Shown piece by piece: positions 34,815-42,052 of a DNA stretch of 64,000 nt. Within the stretch, counting starts at the first letter, position 1, and each line of letters starts with the position of its first letter. The DNA comes from JANNVK01 sp031430435 (GTDB lineage: Bacteria; Acidobacteriota; Blastocatellia; Pyrinomonadales; Pyrinomonadaceae), in NCBI GenBank assembly GCA_031430435.1, contig JANPBM010000066.1:62001-126000 (forward strand), in the 5' to 3' direction. Position numbers and translations under genes: made by a program. The notes below the pieces were generated by a model. It was not told the DNA's origin. It did not search any database and saw only the letters and a list, made by a program, of their open reading frames with translations.

Positions 34815-35831
34815 ATGCGAATTTGGATTGACTTGGCAAATTCTCCGCACGTTCCGTTTTTTGCGCCGTTGATAAAAGATTTCAAATCTCGCGGACACGA
34901 GGTTTTTATAACCGCCAGAGATTTTGCGCAAACAATCGAACTGGCGGAAAAAGCACAACTCGATTTTACGAAAATCGGCGCGCACGGCGGCGGGAAATTA
35001 TCGGCAAAGTTTGAGAATCTGGTCGGTCGATCATTGGCATTACGAAAATTTGCCAAGCCGTTAAAGTTTAATCTGGCTGTTTCGCATAACTCTTATTCGC
35101 AGATTTCAGCCGCGAAAATGCTTGGCATAAATAGCGTTACGCTGATGGATTACGAACATCAGCCGGCAAACCATCTCGCGTTTCGGTTGGCAAATCGCGT
35201 CATTGTGCCGGCAAGTTTTCCGGACGAATCATTAAATAAATTCGGTGCGTCAAACCGCAAAGTTTTTCGTTACGAAGGAATTAAAGAAGATGTTTATCTC
35301 GCGAGTTTCAAACAAAACGCGAGTTTTCAAAACGAGTTGACGCAACTCGGAATTTCACCCGAACATATTTTGATTGTCGTCCGTCCGCCGGCGAATTTCG
35401 CTCTTTATCATCGGTTTGAAAACGAACTTTTCAGCGAATTACTCGCTAAACTTCGTCAAACCGAAAACGTCAAAGTTGTTTTTCTCGTTCGCACAGCCGA
35501 ACAAAAAACTTTTTACGCGGAACAATTTAACGATAATTTTATCTTGCCGAACAAAGTTTTGGACGGTGCAAATTTGATTTCGTCCGCCGATTTAGTGGTC
35601 AGCGCCGGCGGAACAATGAACCGCGAAGCCGCTGCGTTGGGCGTTCCGACCGCAACGATTTACGCGGGAAAATTTGCCTCGATCGATGAATTTTTAATCA
35701 ACGAAAACAGACTTTTGCGAATCGCCGACCAACACGACTTGCATAACTTGAAAATTGTGAAAAAATCGACGGTCAATCAACGAAATTTTTCCGAACTTCG
35801 GGAGAAAATTGTTGAAATGATTTTAGGTTAA
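34815..35831 (+). CDS. DUF354 family predicted glycosyltransferase
   Basis: 338 residues with the DUF354 (COG1817) start MRIWIDLANSPHVPFFAPL and an MurG/GT-B-like organisation: an N-terminal Rossmann half with GHEVFITARDFAQT and HGGGKLSAKF, then a C-terminal half with LVVSAGGTMNREAAALGVP near residue 265, comparable to the nucleotide-sugar site of GT-B enzymes. These proteins are common in surface-polysaccharide loci of bacteria and archaea. Acceptor and donor are unknown. No glycan cluster surrounds it. Confidence 0.83.
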   Translation: MRIWIDLANSPHVPFFAPLIKDFKSRGHEVFITARDFAQTIELAEKAQLDFTKIGAHGGGKLSAKFENLVGRSLALRKFAKPLKFNLAVSHNSYSQISAAKMLGINSVTLMDYEHQPANHLAFRLANRVIVPASFPDESLNKFGASNRKVFRYEGIKEDVYLASFKQNASFQNELTQLGISPEHILIVVRPPANFALYHRFENELFSELLAKLRQTENVKVVFLVRTAEQKTFYAEQFNDNFILPNKVLDGANLISSADLVVSAGGTMNREAAALGVPTATIYAGKFASIDEFLINENRLLRIADQHDLHNLKIVKKSTVNQRNFSELREKIVEMILG

Positions 35832-35858
35832 AAATTTGTAACGCAAAGAGCGTGAAGG

Positions 35859-35907
35859 TTTCGCCGACAACGCAAAGTATTTTAACAAGATTATTCTCGG
35901 CGAAACT
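35859..35907. repeat. Inverted repeat between the DUF354 gene and xerC
   Basis: GTTTCGCCGA (35859-35868) and TCGGCGAAAC (35898-35907) form a perfect 10-bp stem around a 29-base loop that also contains GCAAAGT words. No T-run follows, so it is not an obvious terminator. Confidence 0.5.
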
Positions 35908-35951
35908 TTGCACTACAGTTAAATACTTGCAATGACGATACTTACAACATT

Positions 35952-36863
35952 ATGCTTGAAGAATATCTGAAACAATTTCTCGAACATTTGCGATACGAAC
36001 GCAATGTCAGCCAACATACTTTGCGAAATTATTCGAGCGATTTGGAACAATTCCGTGCGTATCTCGCGTCAATCGGCAGTTTGCAGTTGCACGTCGGCGA
36101 AATTGACCATTTGACGATTCGCGAATGGATGTCGTCGCTGCATTCGTTGAATAAAAAGAAAACTTCGATTGCCCGAAAAATTGCTTCGCTTCGCACGTTT
36201 TTTCAGTTTGTGATTCGTGAAGGCGTGATAGAAAGTAATCCTGCAAAATTGGTCGCCACGCCGAAAATCGAGCGAAAATTACCGAATCATCTTTCTATGG
36301 AAGATTCCGTGCGGTTTATTGAATCGCCCGACTTAAACACGGATTTGGGCAAACGCGATCGAGCAATTTTAGAATTTTTATACGCGACCGGAATGCGTGT
36401 CGGCGAACTTGTCGGGTTGAATATGAAAGACATAGATTTCCGCGAAAAACTCGTGCGTGTCACCGGAAAGCGTAAGAAACAAAGGATTTTGCCGTTTGGC
36501 GAACCTTCTCTGCAAGCGTTGATGTTTTATTTGAACGAAGCGCGAGCAACGTTTTTGAATAATTGTCCGCCGACCGAACGCGACGATCAAGCCGTCTTTT
36601 TGAACTATCAAGGCACGCGCATCACAACTCGATCGGTCGGGCGAATGGTTGATAAATACATCAAATTAACGGCTGATATTCACGATATTTCACCGCACAG
36701 TTTGCGTCATTCGTTTGCCACGCACCTGCTTGATTCGGGAGCGGATTTGCGAGATATTCAAGAATTGCTCGGACACGCAAGGCTTTCCACCACGCAAATT
36801 TATACGCACGTTTCGATGGAAAAATTGATTGAAGTTTACGATAAATCTCATCCGAATGCGTAA
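35952..36863 (+). CDS. xerC: Tyrosine recombinase XerC/XerD
   Basis: 303 residues, normal for chromosome-dimer-resolving Xer recombinases. The N-terminal SAM-like domain begins LKQFLEHLRYERNVSQHTLR. The catalytic domain has the first Arg in ATGMRVGELVGLN near residue 148, the HSLRHSFATHLL box near 255, LLGHARLSTTQIYTHV, and Tyr nucleophile near 277. Length and lack of extra domains favour a housekeeping XerC/D over a phage integrase; XerC and XerD cannot be separated from this alone. purK follows 16 bases later. Confidence 0.88.
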   Translation: MLEEYLKQFLEHLRYERNVSQHTLRNYSSDLEQFRAYLASIGSLQLHVGEIDHLTIREWMSSLHSLNKKKTSIARKIASLRTFFQFVIREGVIESNPAKLVATPKIERKLPNHLSMEDSVRFIESPDLNTDLGKRDRAILEFLYATGMRVGELVGLNMKDIDFREKLVRVTGKRKKQRILPFGEPSLQALMFYLNEARATFLNNCPPTERDDQAVFLNYQGTRITTRSVGRMVDKYIKLTADIHDISPHSLRHSFATHLLDSGADLRDIQELLGHARLSTTQIYTHVSMEKLIEVYDKSHPNA

Positions 36864-36879
36864 CGTCAACTGAAATTTT

Positions 36880-38007
36880 ATGAAGCAAATTCTGCCAAAT
36901 TCAACCGTCGGCGTGTTGGGAAGCGGACAACTCGGACGAATGTTTGCGATTGCCGCCCGCCGCATGGGTTATCGCGTTCACACCTTTTCGCCCGAATCCG
37001 ATACGCCGACCGGACAAGTTTCCGACTACGAAATTAACGCCAAATACGATGATTTAGATGCTGTCCGCGAGTTCGCCAAAGGAGTTTCAGCCGTAACATT
37101 TGAATTTGAAAACGTGCCGTTCGCAACCGTTGAAGCAGTTGCCGAAATTGTTCCCGTCCGACCACGCGGCGAGGTTCTGCACATTACGCAAAACCGTCTG
37201 CGGGAAAAAACTTTTCTGTCAAACAACGGTTTTCCCGTTACGCCTTACAAGCACATCACAACCTTGCAAGACTTTGAAAACATTGCATTTCCGTCCGTTT
37301 TGAAAACTGCGGGTTTCGGTTACGACGGCAAGGGTCAGGCGAAACTAAAAGTTGCGGACGACATTGAAAAAGCGTTTGCAAACCTCGGCGGACAAGACGC
37401 GGTTTTGGAAAGTTTCGTCGATTTTGCGAAAGAAGTTTCGGTTGTCGGGGCAAGAGACGTTCACGGCAATTTCGCACATTACGGCGTGATCGAGAACGAA
37501 CACGCGAATCATATTTTGGACGTAAGTTTTGCACCCGCGATTGTGTCAAGTAAAATTTACAACGAAGCGGTTGAGATAACTCGTGCGGTACTTGAAAAAC
37601 TTGATGTGGTCGGCGTTCTGTGCGTTGAATTTTTTGTTACAAAAGACGATAACTTGCTTGTCAACGAACTCGCACCGCGTCCGCATAATTCGGGACATCT
37701 GACGTTTGACGCGTGTATCACGTCGCAATTTGAACAACAACTTCGAGCCGTCTGCGGGCTTCCGCTCGGTTCAACGGAGTTTTATAAACCGTGTGCGATG
37801 GCAAATCTGCTCGGCGATATTTGGCAAAACGGCGAACCGAATTGGCAAAACGCCTTACAATTTCCGAACGTCAAACTGCATCTTTACGGCAAAGCCGAAC
37901 CGCGAATCGGTCGCAAGATGGGACATTTAACCTGCTTGGCGGAAACGGTTGAAGATGCACGCGAAACGGTTAGGAAAGCTAAGGCGAGTTTGATTGAAAA
38001 GTTGTAA
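36880..38007 (+). CDS. purK: 5-(carboxyamino)imidazole ribonucleotide synthase PurK
   Basis: 375-residue ATP-grasp enzyme that carboxylates AIR to N5-CAIR with ATP and bicarbonate in purine synthesis; PurE, not in the window, acts next. Start motif TVGVLGSGQLGRMFAIAARR, ATP-grasp loop GFGYDGKGQAKL near residue 145, metal/ATP site VLCVEFFVTKDDNLLVNELAPRPHNSGH (in part) near 240-270, and C-terminal HLYGKAEPRIGRKMGH. Sixteen bases behind xerC, probably the same transcript. Confidence 0.96.
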   Translation: MKQILPNSTVGVLGSGQLGRMFAIAARRMGYRVHTFSPESDTPTGQVSDYEINAKYDDLDAVREFAKGVSAVTFEFENVPFATVEAVAEIVPVRPRGEVLHITQNRLREKTFLSNNGFPVTPYKHITTLQDFENIAFPSVLKTAGFGYDGKGQAKLKVADDIEKAFANLGGQDAVLESFVDFAKEVSVVGARDVHGNFAHYGVIENEHANHILDVSFAPAIVSSKIYNEAVEITRAVLEKLDVVGVLCVEFFVTKDDNLLVNELAPRPHNSGHLTFDACITSQFEQQLRAVCGLPLGSTEFYKPCAMANLLGDIWQNGEPNWQNALQFPNVKLHLYGKAEPRIGRKMGHLTCLAETVEDARETVRKAKASLIEKL

Positions 38008-38036
38008 TCGGTTAGCTTATTTCAGGTAAAGTTAGT

Positions 38037-38278
38037 TTTCGGTCGCCGAAGGTGACAGATATAATAGCGTAGGGTAAAGCGAACTAAAGTGAGCGACACC
38101 CTACGACCAAGATAATAGTCTTTGCGACGCTGAAAGTGTCGAACAAACGCTGAATTATTATCAACGCGGTTTGTTGCTCACTTTCAGCGAGCAGATGTTT
38201 TTCTACTTTAGCGTAGGGTTTCATTCGCTTCACTCATTGCACCCTACGCTATTAAATTTGTCGCTGTCAGCGACCTTA
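38037..38278. repeat. Large palindromic repeat element 1
   Basis: Some 240 bases that fold back on themselves: outer GGTCGCCGAAGGTGAC (38041-38056) faces GTCGCTGTCAGCGAC (38260-38274), and two inner hairpins carry CGTAGGGT/ACCCTACG arms (38068-38075 with 38098-38105, and 38211-38219 with 38241-38249). A central pair of GCTGAAAGTG/CACTTTCAGC words completes the cross shape. No coding frame. It resembles REP or MITE-like non-autonomous elements. Confidence 0.75.
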
Positions 38279-38333
38279 AAAACCGGTGCTGCGTAACATT
38301 TGTGATTAAAAATTTTATGTTAGAATTACCTCT

Positions 38334-38555
38334 ATGAGAACTTTACAAGTAACAATTCCCGATGATGTTTTCGGCGTTTTGAGTTCATTCGCCAACAGAC
38401 AAGATAAGTTTGTGTTGGAAGCAATTCAAGAGAAAATAGAACGTGAAAAGCGGCAAAATTTGAAAGAACTTTTAGCCGAAGGTTACAAAGCAACTGCCAC
38501 AGAAGACTTGGCTTTGACAAAAGAGTTTGAAGCCGCTGATTTTGAGAATTTATGA
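38334..38555 (+). CDS. Putative antitoxin (MazE/ribbon-helix-helix type)
   Basis: 73 residues: a short beta strand LQVTIPDDVFGVL at the N-terminus, a helix, and the charged tail LALTKEFEAADFENL, a layout typical of type II antitoxins paired with MazF/PemK-like toxins. Its stop overlaps an ATG by four bases (ATGA at 38552-38555), as in toxin-antitoxin operons, but the downstream frame is only 26 codons. It sits between two palindromic elements. DNA-binding antitoxin function is inferred from size, organisation and tail. Confidence 0.55.
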   Translation: MRTLQVTIPDDVFGVLSSFANRQDKFVLEAIQEKIEREKRQNLKELLAEGYKATATEDLALTKEFEAADFENL

Positions 38556-38632
38556 GCCAAATATTGAAAGGCGAAATCTTGTTTGAGTTTGATATTTGGA
38601 ACAATCTCAAAAATAAGTTTTCGGTCGCGTGA
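38552..38632 (+). pseudogene. Possible truncated MazF-like toxin remnant
   Basis: ATG 38552 overlaps the antitoxin stop and reads MSQILKGEILFEFDIWNN before a stop at about 38632. The start resembles MazF/PemK toxins, which begin with a similar KGEI strand, but the expected continuation is lost where palindromic element 2 begins at 38621. Too short for a firm call. Confidence 0.3.
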
Positions 38633-38813
38633 GCGACATTTTGAATTTAGCCGTGTAATTTATTGCACGGAAAAGTTAATTGAAGGTGCTTGTCGCGTCA
38701 GCGACAACTGATGTTTCACTAACGCCCTGTCAGTCATCACTAACGCGATGCAAAACTTGTTTTCTTGCAACCGTGCCTTGAAACACGGCTAAATTCAATT
38801 AATCGCTACGCGA
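38621..38813. repeat. Palindromic repeat element 2
   Basis: Starts with the hairpin GTCGCGTGAGCGAC (38624-38637), has a second GTCGCGTCAGCGAC hairpin (38692-38705), CCGTG..CACGG stems on each side (near 38651-38670 and 38770-38788) and ends ATCGCTACGCGAT (38801-38813). The words TTTAGCCGTGTAATTTATTG recur in inverted form in the element at 50188-50449, so both belong to one family. Confidence 0.75.
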
Positions 38814-38883
38814 TAGCCTAATACATTCGTTTTTGAATCAGTTTTGAGTAAAGTTTGAAAAGCAAAATCTGCACACAAAATAT

Positions 38884-39087
38884 CTAAAGTTGCTCTGCTT
38901 TCAGATTTTTTCTAAACTCTCCGACCTTTTTCTTTAACTTTTCTATCAGGTCTACATAATCGTCACGCGTTAAATCGAGGGAGACAAATTCAACATCAAT
39001 AAACTTGCTTATTTCATCTGCAAAATTGTTATTTATTTGATTTGGTTTCATAGTATCGTACTCATCTTTTGTTAAAATAATCTGCAT
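38884..39087 (-). CDS. Small hypothetical protein
   Basis: 67 residues from ATG 39087 (MQIILTKDEYDTMKP); an upstream in-frame start would add 12 residues. The C-terminal half (LTRDDYVDLIEKLKKKVGEF) is a charged amphipathic helix. No recognised family. It lies just upstream, and on the opposite strand, of the first 21-bp repeat array. It may be a real small gene, as the codon pattern is reasonable, but evidence is weak. Confidence 0.45.
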   Translation of the reverse strand: MQIILTKDEYDTMKPNQINNNFADEISKFIDVEFVSLDLTRDDYVDLIEKLKKKVGEFRKNLKAEQL

Positions 39088-39167
39088 AAAGTTTCTCCCG
39101 TGTTTTACAAGCAAATTTACCATAGCTTTTCTTTGATTTCATCTGCCAACGAACAAATTTCCCCACG

Positions 39168-39378
39168 CCGATATGTTCTAACGCAAGCCGAGTTTGTGCA
39201 GATTGTCTGCCGATATGTTTTATTTAAACCCCGATGTGTTTTACTCAAAACCCGATGTGTTTTACCTAAACCCTGCTGTGTTTTATCTAAAACCCGATAT
39301 GTTTTTTCTTGTTACCGATGTGTTTTGCTCAAACCCCGACAGGTTTTACCTAAACCCCGATGTGTTTTTTGCTTTCCC
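39168..39378 (+). repeat. 21-bp tandem repeat array A (about ten units)
   Basis: The word CCGATGTGTTTTACCTAAAC repeats at 21-base steps (register bases 39212, 39233, 39254, 39275, 39296, 39317, 39338, 39359; two more degenerate units start at 39168 and 39188). Most units pair GTTTT with AAAAC or GTTT with AAAC around a 4-5-base loop, and variants often change on both sides. Multiple frames stay open only because 21 is divisible by three. It ends about 108 bases before the small gene at 39486. Confidence 0.85.
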
Positions 39379-39439
39379 TGCTTACTTTTTCCCGAAAAAC
39401 CCTTGCTTATTCACTTCGACAGGCGTAATATCTCTTCAC

Positions 39440-39460
39440 AATCCTACAATAAATAGGATT
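39440..39460 (+). promoter_or_regulatory. Hairpin just upstream of the array-A gene
   Basis: AATCCTA/TAGGATT with a seven-base loop lies ten bases before the CAGGAGA Shine-Dalgarno (39471-39477) of the gene starting at 39486. It could affect translation; no direct evidence. Confidence 0.35.
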
Positions 39461-39485
39461 AGTCTGTACTCAGGAGATTAAATCT

Positions 39486-40148
39486 ATGTCAGAAAGAACT
39501 AAAAACATTGCCGATATGCTGGTCGGTATTTCGGAATTTGATAACGTCAATAATGCGGATTACCGAAACTTGACCGGTGTTTTAGCGGCTTTTGCCGTTG
39601 TCAGAACCGCGATTACGGCGATAAATACTTATTTAGCTATTCGCATTTCCGGCGAGAAAAGTCGGGCTGTCGAACAAAAATCGGTGCTTCGGTCAAGCGT
39701 TCGCCGAAAGATGAAAGACCTTGCACGCACTGCCCGAGCAGTTAATATCAACGATGCAGGTTTTCAGCGTTTGTTTCGCCTTCCCGATAAAGATAATGAC
39801 CAACTTTTGATTGCCTCTGCCCGCGAGTTTGTCGCTAAAGCAACCGAACATAAAGCCGCGTTTCTTGCTTTGGGAATGCCTGAAACGCTGATTGCCGATT
39901 TGGAAGCAGACGCAAACGCGTTGGAGCAGGCAAATAACGATAAATCTGCCGCACAGACCAAAACCGTCGGAGCAACCGCCGAAATCGATGAACAAATTGA
40001 TTTAGCGATGGACGCGGCAGTTATCATCAACGCGGCAATGCAGAACGTCTATCGTGATAATCCCGCAAAACTCGCGGAATGGGCAAGCGCCAGACACATC
40101 AAACGCATCAAACGCACTGCGCTGAAAACTCCGCCCGCCAAACCGTAA
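39486..40148 (+). CDS. Helical protein of unknown function behind repeat array A
   Basis: 220 residues, starting MSERTKNIADMLVGISEFD, preceded by a good Shine-Dalgarno. No signal peptide or membrane segment. Almost entirely predicted helical, Ala-rich, with a glutamate/asparagine-rich middle and a basic tail (RHIKRIKRTALKTPPAKP) that could bind nucleic acid. I do not recognise a named family. Its setting matches the gene at 49329: a ten-unit 21-bp repeat array upstream on the same strand and a foldable spacer downstream. The two proteins do not look homologous, but share the basic C-terminus. Confidence 0.75.
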   Translation: MSERTKNIADMLVGISEFDNVNNADYRNLTGVLAAFAVVRTAITAINTYLAIRISGEKSRAVEQKSVLRSSVRRKMKDLARTARAVNINDAGFQRLFRLPDKDNDQLLIASAREFVAKATEHKAAFLALGMPETLIADLEADANALEQANNDKSAAQTKTVGATAEIDEQIDLAMDAAVIINAAMQNVYRDNPAKLAEWASARHIKRIKRTALKTPPAKP

Positions 40149-40183
40149 AGGCTTATTGTAAAATTTACGCAAGCAATAAATCG

Positions 40184-40306
40184 AGCGCCGTAACCGAAAA
40201 AAATCGGTTTGCAAAAGTACGACACACTTCAGCCGATCGATAACATTTAGCTTGAGTCAAGTTAAAGGCTGTCAAAAAACTAAAGTATATTGTACTTTTC
40301 GGCGCT
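40184..40306 (+). ncRNA. Candidate structured RNA downstream of the array-A gene
   Basis: AGCGCCG (40184-40190) pairs with CGGCGCT (40300-40306), closing a domain of 123 bases with three inner stems: AACCGA/TCGGTT (40192-40197 with 40204-40209), AGCC/GGCT (40231-40234 with 40267-40270, enclosing CTTGAGTCAAG), and AAAGTA/TACTTT (40282-40287 with 40293-40298). The nesting is a tidy multibranch fold. No known RNA family is recognised. Thermodynamic and comparative support is lacking. Confidence 0.35.
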
Positions 40307-40431
40307 TATATTCATAAACCGATTCCGGTTTGATATAGTAAAGCAAAGGCGTTTCAAACGGTCGATAAAGTTCGGCTTAAATATCGCCTTGATTTTATGT
40401 TTTCGATTATTTTAATTTGGAAAAAAGTTTA

Positions 40432-40875
40432 ATGCTGACGTTTATTTTATTGACAATTCTCGGTTTCGGCGGGCTTGAAGTATTTTCATACATCGCGCAT
40501 CGTTGGTTTTTTCACGGTATTTTGTGGCGAATCCACGTTACGCATCACACGCCGCGAAAAACCTGGTATGAGTCAAACGATTTATTTTCAATCGTTTTCG
40601 GCGCGATTTCGATGATTTGTTTGATTTCGGGAAACCGAATTGCGTTTCCGCTCGGACTCGGAATTGCAATTTACGGCATCGTTTACTTTATCGCCCACGA
40701 CCTTTTTACACACCGCAGATTTATTCCGTTCGGCTCCAAAAACAAAGTTTTATTAACAATTCGGGCAGCGCATCAACGCCATCATCAATCGTCCGAAAAG
40801 ACAGGACTCGAACCTTTCGGGTTATTTTTGTTTAATTACCGCGAATTTTGGCGGAAAATTTCAAAAACAAACTGA
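40432..40875 (+). CDS. crtZ: Beta-carotene hydroxylase CrtZ / fatty acid hydroxylase family
   Basis: 147 residues from ATG 40432 (a TTG at 40417 is in frame but lacks a ribosome-binding site; GGA at 40419 suits the ATG). Membrane di-iron hydroxylase with the four histidine motifs of CrtZ: HRWFFH, HVTHH, HDLFTHRR and HQRHHQ. Hydrophobic stretches flank them. It would add 3-hydroxyl groups to beta-ionone rings, giving zeaxanthin-like carotenoids, or hydroxylate another lipid. No other carotenoid gene is in the window. Confidence 0.88.
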   Translation: MLTFILLTILGFGGLEVFSYIAHRWFFHGILWRIHVTHHTPRKTWYESNDLFSIVFGAISMICLISGNRIAFPLGLGIAIYGIVYFIAHDLFTHRRFIPFGSKNKVLLTIRAAHQRHHQSSEKTGLEPFGLFLFNYREFWRKISKTN

Positions 40876-40981
40876 CAAACTTTCAGCCCGAAACATTAAA
40901 TTTATTCTTTGCGAATGAAACATCATCAACGAAATGTTATAGTTTTATTTTGAAATTCTATTTTACGAGGTAATTATTACA

Positions 40982-41290
40982 ATGAAGTTTCCCGGCGGTT
41001 TCGATATGAATTCGATGATGAAGCAAGCCCAAAAAATGCAAGAAGAAATGGGCAAAAAGATGAAAGCAACAATCGTTGACGCGACAGCGGGCGGCGGTGC
41101 GGTGGCGGTCAAAATGCGCGGCGATTTTGAAGTTACGGAACTGACCATTTCGCCCGATTTGGTCAAAGACGGCGATGTTGAAATGATTCAAGATTTAACG
41201 ATGGCGGCGCTTGCCGAAGCCCGTCGCAAGGTTGAAGAAGTTTTGAAAGGAAGCATCGGCGGAATGTTGCCGCCCGGATTGGGATTCTAA
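40982..41290 (+). CDS. YbaB/EbfC family nucleoid-associated protein
   Basis: 102 residues. Met-rich N-terminus MNSMMKQAQKMQEEMGKKM, central VDATAGGGAVAVKMRGDFEVTEL (in part) and C-terminal LTMAALAEARRKVEEVLKG match YbaB/EbfC, a dimeric tweezer-shaped DNA-binding protein. It is typically encoded between dnaX and recR; here recR follows after a 61-base spacer with short repeats, and dnaX is not upstream. Confidence 0.94.
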   Translation: MKFPGGFDMNSMMKQAQKMQEEMGKKMKATIVDATAGGGAVAVKMRGDFEVTELTISPDLVKDGDVEMIQDLTMAALAEARRKVEEVLKGSIGGMLPPGLGF

Positions 41291-41294
41291 GCAA

Positions 41295-41346
41295 GTGAAT
41301 AACGAAAAGTGAATAATAGATTCACCGTTCACCGTTCACCGGTCAC
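41295..41346. repeat. Period-7 tandem repeats between ybaB and recR
   Basis: GTGAATA, ACGAAAA, GTGAATA is followed by TTCACCG, TTCACCG, TTCACCG, GTCACC. The two halves are loosely inverted and end a few bases before the recR start. Confidence 0.7.
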
Positions 41347-41351
41347 CTTTT

Positions 41352-41966
41352 ATGCTTGAATATTCCGAACCAGTCGCAAAACTAATCGACGAATTCAAAC
41401 GTCTTCCGGGAGTCGGACATAAATCTGCTTCGCGGTTGGCGTTTTATATTCTTCGCCGTCCCGAAGCCGAAGTCGAACGCTTTGTCGAAGCCTTGCGCGA
41501 AGTCAAAGAAAAGATTGTTTTTTGTCATATTTGCAACAATTTGACCGATGTCAATCCGTGTCAATTTTGCGTTTCGCCGTCGCGCGATAAATCTATCATC
41601 TGCATTCTCGAAGAACCTTATAACTTGGTGGCGATTGAAAAAACGCGGAGTTACAAAGGTTTGTATCATATTCTGCACGGTTGTTTGTCGCCGATTCGCG
41701 GCATCGGACCCGATGAATTGATGCTCGCCAATTTGCTTCCGCGATTGTTGCCGAACAATAACGACGGCGTTGAAGTGAAAGAAATTATCGTTGCCACCAA
41801 CCCGAATACGGAAGGCGAAGCAACGTCTAATTACATCGCCCGCTTGCTCAAACCCTTGGGCGTGCGCGTCACGCGGATTGCGATGGGAATGCCCGTCGGC
41901 GCTGATTTAGAGTTTGTCGATGAAGTAACGATGGATAAAGCGATGACAAACAGACACGATATCTAA
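41352..41966 (+). CDS. recR: Recombination protein RecR
   Basis: 204 residues, the standard length. The N-terminal helix-hairpin-helix includes LPGVGHKSASRLAFYIL. The zinc finger is CHICNNLTDVNPCQFC near residue 57. The Toprim domain has ICILEEPYNLVAIEKTRSY and ATNPNTEGEATSNYIA. RecR with RecF/RecO loads RecA at gaps. It lies downstream of ybaB, the usual arrangement. Confidence 0.96.
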   Translation: MLEYSEPVAKLIDEFKRLPGVGHKSASRLAFYILRRPEAEVERFVEALREVKEKIVFCHICNNLTDVNPCQFCVSPSRDKSIICILEEPYNLVAIEKTRSYKGLYHILHGCLSPIRGIGPDELMLANLLPRLLPNNNDGVEVKEIIVATNPNTEGEATSNYIARLLKPLGVRVTRIAMGMPVGADLEFVDEVTMDKAMTNRHDI

Positions 41967-41969
41967 AGA

Positions 41970-42052
41970 ATTGATTCATTGGCTCATTGATTCATCGCAA
42001 CATTTAAGACTGAATCAATGATTCAATGAACAAATGAATCAATGAATCAATC
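41970..42052. repeat. Period-8 repeat (TGAATCAA) running into the acyltransferase start
   Basis: Copies of TGATTCAT and, inverted, ATGAATCA fill the spacer after recR. The last units overlap the ATG at 42042, so the first residues MNQSN derive from the repeat. Confidence 0.65.

Noticed and set aside
39168..39378. Array A as a CRISPR array
   Set aside because: Units touch each other at 21-base steps with no unique spacers, and no cas genes are present.
39194..39481. Protein of repeated DVFYLNP heptapeptides over array A
   Set aside because: The frame is open only because the unit length is a multiple of three; two frames are open over the same DNA and there is no ribosome-binding site.
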